From assembly GCF_001580455.1 (NCBI RefSeq), contig NZ_CP010951.1, positions 310,001 through 374,000 of the forward strand: a DNA stretch of 64,000 nucleotides, given 5' to 3'. Shown here one piece after another: positions 50,383 to 58,550 of the stretch (position 1 is the first letter of the stretch; each line of letters begins with the position of its first letter). Source of the DNA: Ramlibacter tataouinensis (lineage in GTDB: Bacteria > Pseudomonadota > Gammaproteobacteria > Burkholderiales > Burkholderiaceae_C). The position numbers were made by a program, and so were the translations under genes. Below the pieces are notes generated by a model. It searched no databases, was not told where the DNA came from, and saw only the letters and a program-made list of their open reading frames with translations.

Positions 50383-51758
50383 GAGGCGGCCTCCCAGGTG
50401 GTGCCGCTGGGCGAATCCTTGAGCACCACGCCCTGGGCCAGCAGCTCGGCGCGGATGCGGTCGGCTGCGGCGAAGTCGCGGGCCTTCTTGGCCGCGGCGC
50501 GCTGCTCGATCAGGTCGCGGATGGTCGCCTCGTCGAGCGTCGCGCCCGCGCGCAGGAAGGCTTTGGGATCGCCCTGCAGCGTGCCCAGGCAGCCGCCGAG
50601 CGCCTTGAGCAGGCCGGAGAGCTGCGCGGATTTGGTGCGGTTCACCTCGGCGGCCAGTTCGAACAACACCGCCATCGCTTCCGGCGTGGCGAAATCGTTG
50701 TCCATCGCCGCCTTGAAGCGCGCCGCGAAGGGGTCCTGCCAGTCGATGGGGCCCATGGGTGCGGGGGCGACGGCGTCCAGCGTGGTGTACAGGCGCTTGA
50801 GGGCGCCGCGCGCATCCTCCAGGGTCACGTCGCTGTAGTTGAGCGGGCTGCGGTAGTGGGAGCGCAGCACGAAGAAACGCACCGTCTCGGCGTCGAACTT
50901 CTGCAGCACGTCGCGGATGGTGAAGAAGTTGCCCAGCGACTTGGACATCTTCTCGTTGTCGATGTTCAGGAAGCCGTTGTGCATCCAGTAGCGCGCCAGC
51001 GGCGTGCCGAACGCGCCTTCGCTCTGCGCGATCTCGTTCTCGTGGTGCGGGAACTGCAGGTCCATCCCGCCGGCGTGGATGTCGAAGGGCTGGCCGAGCA
51101 GCGCGCGCGCCATCGCCGAGCACTCGATGTGCCAGCCGGGGCGGCCCGGGCCGAACTCGCTGTCCCACTTGGCGTCCGCCGGCTCGCTGGGCTTGGCGGT
51201 CTTCCAGAGCACGAAGTCCAGCGGGTCCTGCTTGCCCTCCAGCACGGCGACGCGCTCGCCGGCGTGCAGCTCGTCCAGCGACTTGCCCGAAAGCTTGCCG
51301 TAGCCGGGCAGCGCCCGCACCGCGAAGTTGACGTCGCCGCCTTCGGCGCGGTAGGCCAGCTTGTTGTCCTCCAGGCGCCTGACGATGTCCAGCATCTGCG
51401 GCACGTAGTCGGTGGCGCGCGGGTCGTGCGTGGGCCGCTCCATGCCCAGGGCGTCGAAGTCGCGGTACATCTCGCCGGTCATGCGCTCGGCCAGGCCGCG
51501 CACCGTCTCGCCGTTTTCGACGGCGCGGCGGATGATCTTGTCATCGATGTCGGTGATGTTGCGAACGAAGGTGACCTGGTAGCCGCTGGCCTTGAACCAG
51601 CGCTGCACCACGTCCCAGGCGATGTTGCAGCGCGCATGCCCCATGTGGCACAGGTCGTACACGGTGATGCCGCACAGGTACATGCGGACGTGGCCGGGCT
51701 CGATCGGGGAAAAATCTTCCAGTGCACGCGACAGCGTGTTGTAGATGCGCAGGCTCAT
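50379..51758 (-). CDS. cysS: Cysteinyl-tRNA synthetase
   Basis: Charges tRNA-Cys, 459 aa. The class I HIGH motif reads HMGHAR and KMSKS is perfect (KMSKSLGN). The zinc ligands are Cys in YLCGITVYD, Cys in GWHIECSAM and the His/Glu of FPHHENEIAQSE. ATG 51756-51758 gives the family start MSLRIYNTLSRA. It is divergent from the TPR gene and overlaps the glycosylase gene by 4 bp. Confidence 0.96.
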   Translation of the reverse strand: MSLRIYNTLSRALEDFSPIEPGHVRMYLCGITVYDLCHMGHARCNIAWDVVQRWFKASGYQVTFVRNITDIDDKIIRRAVENGETVRGLAERMTGEMYRDFDALGMERPTHDPRATDYVPQMLDIVRRLEDNKLAYRAEGGDVNFAVRALPGYGKLSGKSLDELHAGERVAVLEGKQDPLDFVLWKTAKPSEPADAKWDSEFGPGRPGWHIECSAMARALLGQPFDIHAGGMDLQFPHHENEIAQSEGAFGTPLARYWMHNGFLNIDNEKMSKSLGNFFTIRDVLQKFDAETVRFFVLRSHYRSPLNYSDVTLEDARGALKRLYTTLDAVAPAPMGPIDWQDPFAARFKAAMDNDFATPEAMAVLFELAAEVNRTKSAQLSGLLKALGGCLGTLQGDPKAFLRAGATLDEATIRDLIEQRAAAKKARDFAAADRIRAELLAQGVVLKDSPSGTTWEAAS

Positions 51759-51870
51759 GAGTGCTTGGTATGGGGCGCAGCGAAATGCCAAATATCCGTG
51801 GGACGGGACACGAAGGGCAGCGCGCGCAGGACCGGCGGCTACAATCCCGCGCAGTATAGCCCTGCCCCGG

Positions 51871-52404
51871 ATGTTGCACACCCGCTCCGCCCTCGCCCGC
51901 GCCCTGCGCCTGTCGCTGTTCACGGCCGCCGCATGCGCCTGCCTGGCGGCATGGGCCGACGACTATGGCGACGTCAGCCAACTCCTCAAGTCGGGCAAGT
52001 TCCAGGAGGCGCTGGCCAAGGCCGACCAGTACCTGGTGGCCAAGCCGCGCGATCCGCAGATGCGCTTTCTCAAGGGCGTGGTGCAGGCCGAATCGGGCAA
52101 CAAGGCGGAAGCGATCACCACCTACACGCAGCTGACGCAGGACTATCCCGAACTGCCGGAGCCGTACAACAACCTGGCCGTGCTGTATGCGGCGCAGAAC
52201 GACTTCGACAAGGCGCGTGTCGCGCTCGAGGCCGCGGTGCGCGCCAACCCCGACTACGCGACCGCGCACGAGAACCTGGGCGACGTGTACACGCGGCTGG
52301 CCGGCCAGTCCTACGCGCGGGCGCAGCAGCTCGAAGCCGGCAACAAGTCCGTCGCGGCCAAACTCGCCCTCTCGCGGCAGCTGCTGACACAGCCGGCGCG
52401 CTAG
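51871..52404 (+). CDS. TPR-repeat periplasmic protein
   Basis: 177 aa, with a signal peptide ending near AAWAD. Three to four tetratricopeptide repeats follow (KFQEALAKADQYLVAKPRD, EAITTYTQLTQDYPELPEPYNNLAVLYA, DKARVALEAAVRANPDYATAHENLGDVY). It is a scaffold for protein contacts with no enzyme motif. It is divergent from cysS and upstream of two peptidyl-prolyl isomerase genes, so a folding or envelope role is possible. A TACAAT at 51840 could be its -10 box. Confidence 0.82.
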   Translation: MLHTRSALARALRLSLFTAAACACLAAWADDYGDVSQLLKSGKFQEALAKADQYLVAKPRDPQMRFLKGVVQAESGNKAEAITTYTQLTQDYPELPEPYNNLAVLYAAQNDFDKARVALEAAVRANPDYATAHENLGDVYTRLAGQSYARAQQLEAGNKSVAAKLALSRQLLTQPAR

Positions 52405-52481
52405 CCGCCGGGCAGCCGCGGCACGCCCCGGCGGGCTGCGGCTACCATTCGTTCCTTGTCCCCATCACAAGGAAAACAAGC

Positions 52482-53075
52482 TTGAGCTCGATCACCCGCC
52501 GCGCCGCGGCCTTCACCCTTTCCGCCGGCCTCTGGCTGTCCTGCGGCATCGCCGCCGCGCAGGACGCGCCCAAGGTCAAGCTCGAAACCAGCATGGGCGA
52601 CATCGTGCTCGAGGTCTATCCCGACAAGGCGCCCAAGACCGTGGCGAACTTCCTCCAGTACGTGAAGGACAAGCACTACGACGGCACGATCTTTCACCGC
52701 GTGATCAATGGCTTCATGATCCAGGGCGGCGGTTACGACGCCAAATTCGCGCAGCGCCCGACCCGTCCGCCGGTGGCGCACGAAGGCCGCGAAACGCTGG
52801 AAAAGGGCGGCCCCAAGAACGCCACCGGCACCATCGCGATGGCGCGCACCAGCGACCCGAATTCCGCGACGGCGCAGTTCTTCATCAACGTCGTCGACAA
52901 CCGGCGGCTGGATCCCTCACCGCAATCGCCAGGCTATGTGGCGTTCGGCAAGGTGGTGAGCGGCATGGACACTGTCGACAAGATCAAGGCCGTGCCCACC
53001 TCGGCGGCGGGCCCCTTCCCGAGCGACGTGCCGCAAACGCCGGTGATCATCAAATCGGCCACACTCGTCAAGTAA
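52482..53075 (+). CDS. ppiA: Periplasmic cyclophilin-type peptidyl-prolyl isomerase
   Basis: PPIase that speeds proline isomerisation during periplasmic folding, 197 aa. The start is TTG 52482 with AAGGAAAA upstream, followed by a signal peptide ending near IAAAQD. The cyclophilin core has TIFHRVINGFMIQGGG, the active-site Arg in FHRVI and SATAQFFINV. It is followed within 14 bp by ppiB, its close relative without a signal. Confidence 0.9.
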   Translation: MSSITRRAAAFTLSAGLWLSCGIAAAQDAPKVKLETSMGDIVLEVYPDKAPKTVANFLQYVKDKHYDGTIFHRVINGFMIQGGGYDAKFAQRPTRPPVAHEGRETLEKGGPKNATGTIAMARTSDPNSATAQFFINVVDNRRLDPSPQSPGYVAFGKVVSGMDTVDKIKAVPTSAAGPFPSDVPQTPVIIKSATLVK

Positions 53076-53088
53076 CCAGGACATCGCC

Positions 53089-53595
53089 ATGAGCAATCCC
53101 AAGGTCGAACTTCATATCTCGGACTACGGCGTGATCACGCTGGAACTCGACGCCACGAAGGCGCCCAAATCCACCCAGAACTTCCTCAGCTACGTGAAGA
53201 AGGGCCACTACGACGGCACCATCTTCCACCGCGTGATCGACGGCTTCATGATCCAGGGCGGCGGCTTCGAACCCGGCATGACGCAAAAGCCCACCGACGC
53301 AGCCATCGAGAACGAAGCCAACAACGGCCTGAAGAACGACAACTACACGGTGGCGATGGCGCGAACGCAGGCGCCGCATTCGGCCACCGCGCAGTTCTTC
53401 ATCAACGTGGCCAACAACGAATTCCTCAACCACACCGCGCCCAGCGCGCAGGGCTGGGGCTACGCGGTGTTCGGCAAGGTGGTCGACGGCAAGGACGTGG
53501 TCGATCGCATCAAGGGCGTGAAGACCGGCCGCAAGGGGTTCCACGACGACGTGCCCAAGGACGACGTCGTGATCCTGAAGGCCGTCCAGGCCTGA
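53089..53595 (+). CDS. ppiB: Cytoplasmic cyclophilin-type peptidyl-prolyl isomerase
   Basis: 168 aa with no signal peptide. It shares with ppiA the stretches HYDGTIFHRVIDGFMIQGGG and MARTQAPHSATAQFFINVANN. The pair looks like an old duplication with different cellular addresses. Both lie in a ppiA-ppiB-lpxH-mtfA unit. Confidence 0.95.
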   Translation: MSNPKVELHISDYGVITLELDATKAPKSTQNFLSYVKKGHYDGTIFHRVIDGFMIQGGGFEPGMTQKPTDAAIENEANNGLKNDNYTVAMARTQAPHSATAQFFINVANNEFLNHTAPSAQGWGYAVFGKVVDGKDVVDRIKGVKTGRKGFHDDVPKDDVVILKAVQA

Positions 53596-53602
53596 AGGCC
53601 GG

Positions 53603-54385
53603 TTGACGCCTGACATCGTGAACATCCCGCCGCCGCCGCGCATGACGGAGCTGCAGGCTCCGCCGCGCTGGCGCAGCGTCGAATTCATTTCCGACCTGCA
53701 CCTGCAGGCGCAGGAGCTCGAGACTTTCGACGCCTGGCGCGGCTACATGGCCTCGACCGCGGCCGACGCGGTGTTCATCCTCGGCGACCTGTTCGAGGTC
53801 TGGGTCGGGGACGACCTGGCGCAGCAGCCGGGCTTCGCCGCGGACTGCGCCGCGGTGCTCCAGGCCACGGTGCAGCGCGTGCCGGTGTTCCTGATGCACG
53901 GCAACCGCGACTTCCTGGTCGGCCACGGCCTGCTGCGCAGCTGCGGCGCCGTGCTGCTGCAGGACCCCACGGTGCTTTCCTTCGCCGGCTCGCGCTGGCT
54001 GCTCACCCATGGCGACGCGCTGTGCCTGGGCGACACCGACTACCTGCGCTTCCGCGAGCAGGTGCGCTCGCCGCAGTGGCAGCGTGAATTCCTGGCCCGG
54101 CCGCTGGAGGAGCGCGTGGCGATCGGGCGGGCGATGCGGGCGGAAAGCGAAGCGCGCAAGGACGGGCAGTACACCGATGTGGACGAAGATGCGGCGCGTG
54201 CCTGGCTGGATGCCGCGGATGCGCAGGTCATGATCCACGGGCATACCCACCGGCCCGCCGAACACGAACTCGGCGTCGGGCGGCGCCGCATCGTCCTGAC
54301 CGATTGGGACCTGCGCGCCCAGCCGCCACGCCAGGAAGTGCTGCGGTTGGGCAGCGCGGGCGCGCAGCGCATCAAGCTGCTCTGA
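53603..54385 (+). CDS. lpxH: UDP-2,3-diacylglucosamine diphosphatase
   Basis: Cleaves UDP-2,3-diacylglucosamine to lipid X in lipid A synthesis, 260 aa. The metallophosphoesterase set is complete: SDLHL, GDLFEVW, HGNRDF, LTHGD and HGHTHRP. The start is uncertain. TTG 53603 has GAAGG upstream, GTG 53618 is in frame, and ATG 53642 gives a shorter protein closer to the usual length. Its stop overlaps the mtfA start (TGATG). Confidence 0.93.
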   Translation: MTPDIVNIPPPPRMTELQAPPRWRSVEFISDLHLQAQELETFDAWRGYMASTAADAVFILGDLFEVWVGDDLAQQPGFAADCAAVLQATVQRVPVFLMHGNRDFLVGHGLLRSCGAVLLQDPTVLSFAGSRWLLTHGDALCLGDTDYLRFREQVRSPQWQREFLARPLEERVAIGRAMRAESEARKDGQYTDVDEDAARAWLDAADAQVMIHGHTHRPAEHELGVGRRRIVLTDWDLRAQPPRQEVLRLGSAGAQRIKLL

Positions 54386-55146
54386 TGTTCGGCTGGCTCC
54401 GCAGGCGCCCGCCCGCGCGTGACATCCCCGACGCGCTCTGGGTTGCCGTGCTCCAGCGCTACCGCTTCCTGGTGCTGCGCCCCGCCGACGAGCGCGAGCG
54501 ACTGCGGCAGATGGCCGGCGAATTGCTCGCTGCCAAGGAGTTCCACGGCGCCAAGGGCTTCGTGGTCACCGACGAAGTCGCCCTGTCGATCGCGGTCCAG
54601 GCAGTGCTGCCGGTGCTGAACCTGGGCCTGTCCTGGTATGACGACTTCGTGGGCATCGTGGTGCATGCCGACGAAGTGGTCGCGCGCCGCACCGAGATGG
54701 ACGAATCCGGCGTGGTGCACCAGTGGGACGAGGTCATTGCCGGCGAGGCGATGGACGGCGGCCCGGTGATGCTCAGCTGGAGGGACGCCGCCGGCATGAA
54801 CGCAGGCACGCACGAGGCCTACAACGTGGTGATCCACGAATTCATCCACAAGATCGACATGCGCGACGGCCGGGCCGACGGCTGTCCGCCGCTGCCGCCG
54901 GCGGCGCGCCGCGCCTGGCTGGAGCTCATGGAGCGCGAGTACGAGGCCTTCCGCGAGCAAGCCATCATCGCCGAGCGCTTCGGCGGCGCGCAGACCTGGC
55001 TCGATCCCTACGGTGCGGAGTCCATCGACGAGTTCTTCGCCGTGGCGTGCGAAGCCTACTTTGTCGCGCCGGAGCGCTTCGCCGCGGAACACGCGGCGCT
55101 CGCTTCGCTCTTCGATGGCTTCTTCGGCGCGCGCCGCCGCGCCTGA
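54385..55146 (+). CDS. mtfA: Zinc-dependent peptidase of the MtfA/M90 family
   Basis: 253 aa. The metal site HEFIH is at residues 151-155 (VVIHEFIHKIDMRDG), with a downstream glutamate-rich region (SIDEFFAVACEAYF) supplying the third ligand. E. coli MtfA binds the repressor Mlc and has aminopeptidase activity. Mlc is not expected here, so the role may differ. ATG 54385 overlaps the lpxH stop. Confidence 0.9.
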   Translation: MFGWLRRRPPARDIPDALWVAVLQRYRFLVLRPADERERLRQMAGELLAAKEFHGAKGFVVTDEVALSIAVQAVLPVLNLGLSWYDDFVGIVVHADEVVARRTEMDESGVVHQWDEVIAGEAMDGGPVMLSWRDAAGMNAGTHEAYNVVIHEFIHKIDMRDGRADGCPPLPPAARRAWLELMEREYEAFREQAIIAERFGGAQTWLDPYGAESIDEFFAVACEAYFVAPERFAAEHAALASLFDGFFGARRRA

Positions 55147-55166
55147 TCGCCGCCCGCAGGCGCCGC

Positions 55167-57860
55167 TCAGCGGCGCAGCAGCACCTTCAGCGCCGCCTGC
55201 AGCCGGCGTGACTTCGAGCCCTCGTGACCCGAGGCGAACACCTGTGCCGCGTCATCGGCCCAGGTCTGCGCCGGTGACGGGTCGTTGCGCCGCGTCAGCA
55301 GCTTGAGCTGCAGGGCACGGCGCGCTTCCAGTTGCTCGGCCGGCGTCGGCGTCTCGGCCGCGATCTCCAGGCGCAGCAGCGCTTCCGAGGCGTCCCCGGC
55401 CGGGGCGCCTTGCAGCGACTTCACCCAGGCGGCACGGCCAGCCGGGCCCACCGACTTACCCAGATCGTGCGCGCTGGGCACCTGCTCCGGATTGCGCTGC
55501 TCCCAGGCCGTGATCAATTGCGTCAGCGCCTCGCCGTGGGCCTGGGCCGCCAGTTTCTTGAGCGCCGCCTGCGCATGATCCAGCGCGTCGCGCTGCGCGC
55601 GGAAGGCCACGTCGCCCAGGCGCGGACCGCGATCCTCGCGCTCGCCGCGGTCACCGCGGTCGCCGAAACGGCCCCGCTCGTCGCGGCGGTCGCCGAACTT
55701 GCCGCCGCCCGGGCCACCCTTGCGATCGCCGAACTTGCCGCGCGCCGGCGCAGGCTCGGTCTTCTTCATGCCGGGACGGTCGTCCCCGCGCATGGCGATC
55801 ACCGGCTTGGGGGTCGGCTTGGGCGTCGGCGCCGGTTCGGCGGCAGCCGCCTCGGTGGCTTCAGTCGCCTCAGCCGGCTCAGTGGTCTCGGTCCCTTCAG
55901 CGGCCGCTTCGGCGGTGCCTGCCGGCGCAGCAGATTCGGCCGGCGCCGCTTCCTGTGCGGCGGCCGCGGCCGCTTGCGCCTGGGCCTGGCCGCGCAGCGC
56001 GGCTTCGAGCGCCGTCATCGCCGCCTTGATCTTCGGCGCGTCGCCGGTGGCGTTGGCCGCTTCCAGTGCCTTCGAGGCCTCGAGCACGGCGCGGTCGCGC
56101 TCGCTCAGCGCCGCGGCCGCCTTCTCGCGTTCCTCGCTCTTGCGGTTGAAGGCCTCGTCGATCGGCTTGCGGAAAGCATCCCACAGCTTCTGCTCGTGCT
56201 TGCGGTCCAGCGGGATCGCCTGGGCCTCGCCTTGCCAGCGCTGCTGCAGCGACTTCACTGCGTCGATGCGCATCTGGGGCGCCGCGCCCAGCACCTTGGC
56301 CTCCTCGATCATCGCGTGGCGGCGCTCCAGGCTTTGCTTTTGCACGGCCTCCAGCGGATCCCAGGCCGCGGCGATCGCTTCCTTCCAGCGCGGCTGCAGT
56401 TCGGCGAAGGTCTTTTCGCTCAGGTGCCCGGCATCGCGCCAGCGGCTCTCGAACTGATGCAGCACGCGGGCGAAGCCCTTCCAGTCGTCATCCTTGGCCG
56501 TGGCATTGGCAGCCGCCCAGACCCTGACTTCATCGATCAGAGCCAGGCGCTGCGCCTTGTGCTCGGCCGCTTCGGCCTTGACCTTGTCGAGCCAGGCTTC
56601 CACCACCTTGTAGGCTTCGTTGCACGCCTCGTCGAAGCGCTTCCACAGCGCGTGGTTGGGCGCGCCGCCCTGGTCGGTCTGTTTCCACTGCTCGCGCAAC
56701 GCGCGCAACTGCTCCTGCATCTTGCGCCCGCCATAGCGCGGCTTGGGCGGCTGCGGCTCCTGCCCCTCGACCGGCGCCGGGTGCTCGAACAGCGCCTCGG
56801 CCTTGGTCACCAGTTCCTGGCGCAACTGGTCGGCGCGCCAGCGCTGCCAGCCTTCCAGTTCGCCGGCAGCGGCCAGCGCGGCGTGCGCCTGGTTCTCCAG
56901 TTTGTCGTCAACCAGCTTGCCGTGTTCCTTCAGCGCGTTGCGCAGCGCATTCGCCGCGCCCGCACTGGCCTTGCCGTGGCCCTGCGCCACTTCCTGTTCG
57001 AGCTTGGCCAGCGCATCGCGCACCGCGTGGCTGGCGCGCTCGCGCACTTCGGGATCGACCTTGGGCTTGGCGGCCTTGGCCGGCGCCGCCTCGACGGGCA
57101 CGCCGCGCGCGGCGCGCAGTTCGTCGGCCCACACCGGCACCGGCGGCAGCGCTGCTGCCGGGTCTTCGGCGGCGGCCCGGGCCTGCGCCACGGCGCTGCG
57201 GAAAGACTCCCACACCACCTGCAACTGGGTGCGCGAGGATTCGAGCAAGGGCGGGAAGCGGCCGTCCACGCTGGGCCAGTTCGGATCGGCCAACAGCGCC
57301 TCGGCCTGGCCCTGCCAGTCCGGGACATCCTTGCCCAGAGCGTCCAGCGCCGCCTGCGCGTCCTGCCACGATTTGGTCGAAAGCACCTCGATGCGCTGCG
57401 CCAGCAGCACCGCCGCCTCGCGTTGCACCTGCACCCGATGCTGCAGGTCCTCGATGCCGCGCACGCGCTCGGCCAGTTGCGTCTTGACCGAGGCCAGCGG
57501 TTCGCGGCTCAGGGGCGCGCCGGCCTTGGCGGCGTCGCGCTGCCAGGCCATGGCGTCGGCGATATTCAGTTTGGGCAGCGCCAGCAGGGCGGTGGCCTTC
57601 TCTGCCCACTCCGCCGCGATCACTTCCTGTCCGCGGTTGCGCTTGATCTCGTCGAGCTTTTCGCGCAGCAGCCGGGCCGCGCCCTTGTCGCGCGCGCTCA
57701 GTTCGCGGAACACCTCCTGCATCTGCTCCACGCTCGGATTGGCGGCGAGCCACTCGCGCACGCGCGCCGTGCGCTCGCCGGAGGTGGGCGCGGAAAAAGC
57801 GCCACCGGTCAGGGCATCGAGGGCGCGCGTGTCGTTGGTTTTCAGGGTAGCTGGGGTCAC
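55167..57860 (-). CDS. Large DUF349-repeat protein with FGDR-rich linker
   Basis: 897 aa, mostly charged alpha-helix. DUF349 repeats run from about residue 100 to 620 (KPRYGGRKMQEQLRALREQW, LWKRFDEACNEAY, LWDAFRKPIDEAFNRK). An Ala/Glu/Thr stretch (about 640-700) leads to a Gly/Arg-rich segment with three FGDR copies near 740. A helical C-terminal domain follows. The function of DUF349 is not established; the basic Gly/Arg segment suggests RNA contact. The start GTG 57858-57860 lacks a clear ribosome-binding site. A structured region with a terminator lies about 110 nt upstream, so expression may be attenuated. Confidence 0.8.
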   Translation of the reverse strand: MTPATLKTNDTRALDALTGGAFSAPTSGERTARVREWLAANPSVEQMQEVFRELSARDKGAARLLREKLDEIKRNRGQEVIAAEWAEKATALLALPKLNIADAMAWQRDAAKAGAPLSREPLASVKTQLAERVRGIEDLQHRVQVQREAAVLLAQRIEVLSTKSWQDAQAALDALGKDVPDWQGQAEALLADPNWPSVDGRFPPLLESSRTQLQVVWESFRSAVAQARAAAEDPAAALPPVPVWADELRAARGVPVEAAPAKAAKPKVDPEVRERASHAVRDALAKLEQEVAQGHGKASAGAANALRNALKEHGKLVDDKLENQAHAALAAAGELEGWQRWRADQLRQELVTKAEALFEHPAPVEGQEPQPPKPRYGGRKMQEQLRALREQWKQTDQGGAPNHALWKRFDEACNEAYKVVEAWLDKVKAEAAEHKAQRLALIDEVRVWAAANATAKDDDWKGFARVLHQFESRWRDAGHLSEKTFAELQPRWKEAIAAAWDPLEAVQKQSLERRHAMIEEAKVLGAAPQMRIDAVKSLQQRWQGEAQAIPLDRKHEQKLWDAFRKPIDEAFNRKSEEREKAAAALSERDRAVLEASKALEAANATGDAPKIKAAMTALEAALRGQAQAQAAAAAAQEAAPAESAAPAGTAEAAAEGTETTEPAEATEATEAAAAEPAPTPKPTPKPVIAMRGDDRPGMKKTEPAPARGKFGDRKGGPGGGKFGDRRDERGRFGDRGDRGEREDRGPRLGDVAFRAQRDALDHAQAALKKLAAQAHGEALTQLITAWEQRNPEQVPSAHDLGKSVGPAGRAAWVKSLQGAPAGDASEALLRLEIAAETPTPAEQLEARRALQLKLLTRRNDPSPAQTWADDAAQVFASGHEGSKSRRLQAALKVLLRR

Positions 57861-57970
57861 GGGAGAGACTTCTTGTGCAATCGAAAGGGACCGCCTTCGT
57901 CGAAGGCAAACCGCTATTCTCGCCTCGATTGCGGCTCAACCGGTTCGGCAGCAGTGCCCATGCCCCCATG

Positions 57971-58010
57971 AAAAAGCCCGGACAGGCGCTCTGCAAGCTC
58001 CTGCCGGGCT
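57971..58010 (-). terminator. Intrinsic terminator upstream of the DUF349 gene
   Basis: On the minus strand AGCCCGGCAGG (58010-58000) pairs with CCTGTCCGGGCT (57986-57975), with one bulged U, and TTTTTC follows. It lies about 110 nt before the DUF349 start and ends the structured region to its right. It can therefore only stop a transcript that begins upstream in this gap. Confidence 0.75.
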
Positions 58011-58176
58011 CGGCGGCCTGACAAGCTGTCCTTGCCGCCTGGGTTCGCGAACGGGGAGATTGACGTCCCGATCCGCGTCGGAAGCAATGGATTGCTTCCA
58101 AAATTGGCCGGGGCTGCCACGAGGTGGCCCTACCGGCCGGCACCCGATCCCTCGGGTCCTCACAAGTTAGGACAGG
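57971..58176 (-). ncRNA. Candidate structured leader RNA or small RNA
   Basis: Read on the minus strand, an outer stem CTGTCCT (58175-58169) / AGGACAG (58032-58026) encloses several hairpins. These are ACCCGA-GGGA-TCGGGT (58157-58142), a GGCCGG-type stem with GCCAC-CTC-GTGGC inside (about 58140-58105) and GGAAGCAATCCATTGCTTCC (58099-58080). An intrinsic terminator follows. The segment GGACAG can pair either with the outer stem or with CTGTCC in the terminator's 3' arm, as in an attenuator. It matches no RNA family I know. A promoter is not obvious. Confidence 0.5.
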
Positions 58177-58329
58177 CGCGCGCCGTTTTCAAGGGCGGCT
58201 TTTCAATGATGCGTGGACGAATGATTGCCCGTGGCAAATGTCGCAGCACGCGCGCATGCGCATGCCCGCCCCGTCCATCGATGCAGGTGCGACCCCTTGG
58301 TTCTTGGATAAAAAGTCGAGTTCATATTC

Positions 58330-58359
58330 TTGACCTGTTATTTAAAGCCAACCTAGAAT
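58330..58359 (+). promoter_or_regulatory. Sigma-70 promoter of the lytic transglycosylase gene
   Basis: TTGACC (58330-58335), an 18-bp spacer and TAGAAT (58354-58359), in an unusually AT-rich stretch. The start codon is about 185 nt downstream, leaving a long leader. Confidence 0.65.
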
Positions 58360-58550
58360 GCGCCCGTGCCACGCTGAGTTCGTGGCAACCCGAATCCGCT
58401 GCCGACCCCGGCTACGTCGAACTGCCGTGCCGAGCCCCCGAAAGGCTCCCGCAATTCGACGGCGTACCAATCCAAAACGAGGAGCCTGACGGAGTGATGC
58501 TGCCCTGAAGCAGCACCACGAGGCAGGCCCGCGCCAAGAGAGGAAGTGCT

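Larger units (their letters stand above)
57861..58550. other. 690-bp gap holding a structured RNA candidate and a promoter
   Basis: No convincing protein gene. The left part (57971-58176) is dense in hairpins and ends in an intrinsic terminator reading toward the DUF349 gene. The middle (58200-58310) shows little structure. The right part holds a sigma-70 promoter (58330-58359) and a leader of about 185 nt for the lytic transglycosylase, with an imperfect hairpin (GTCGAA...TTCGAC, 58408-58460). Confidence 0.6.

Noticed and set aside
55332..57971. A long open frame on the plus strand opposite the DUF349 gene
   Set aside because: Low-complexity Gly/Arg/Leu translation without motifs. The minus strand shows DUF349 repeats.
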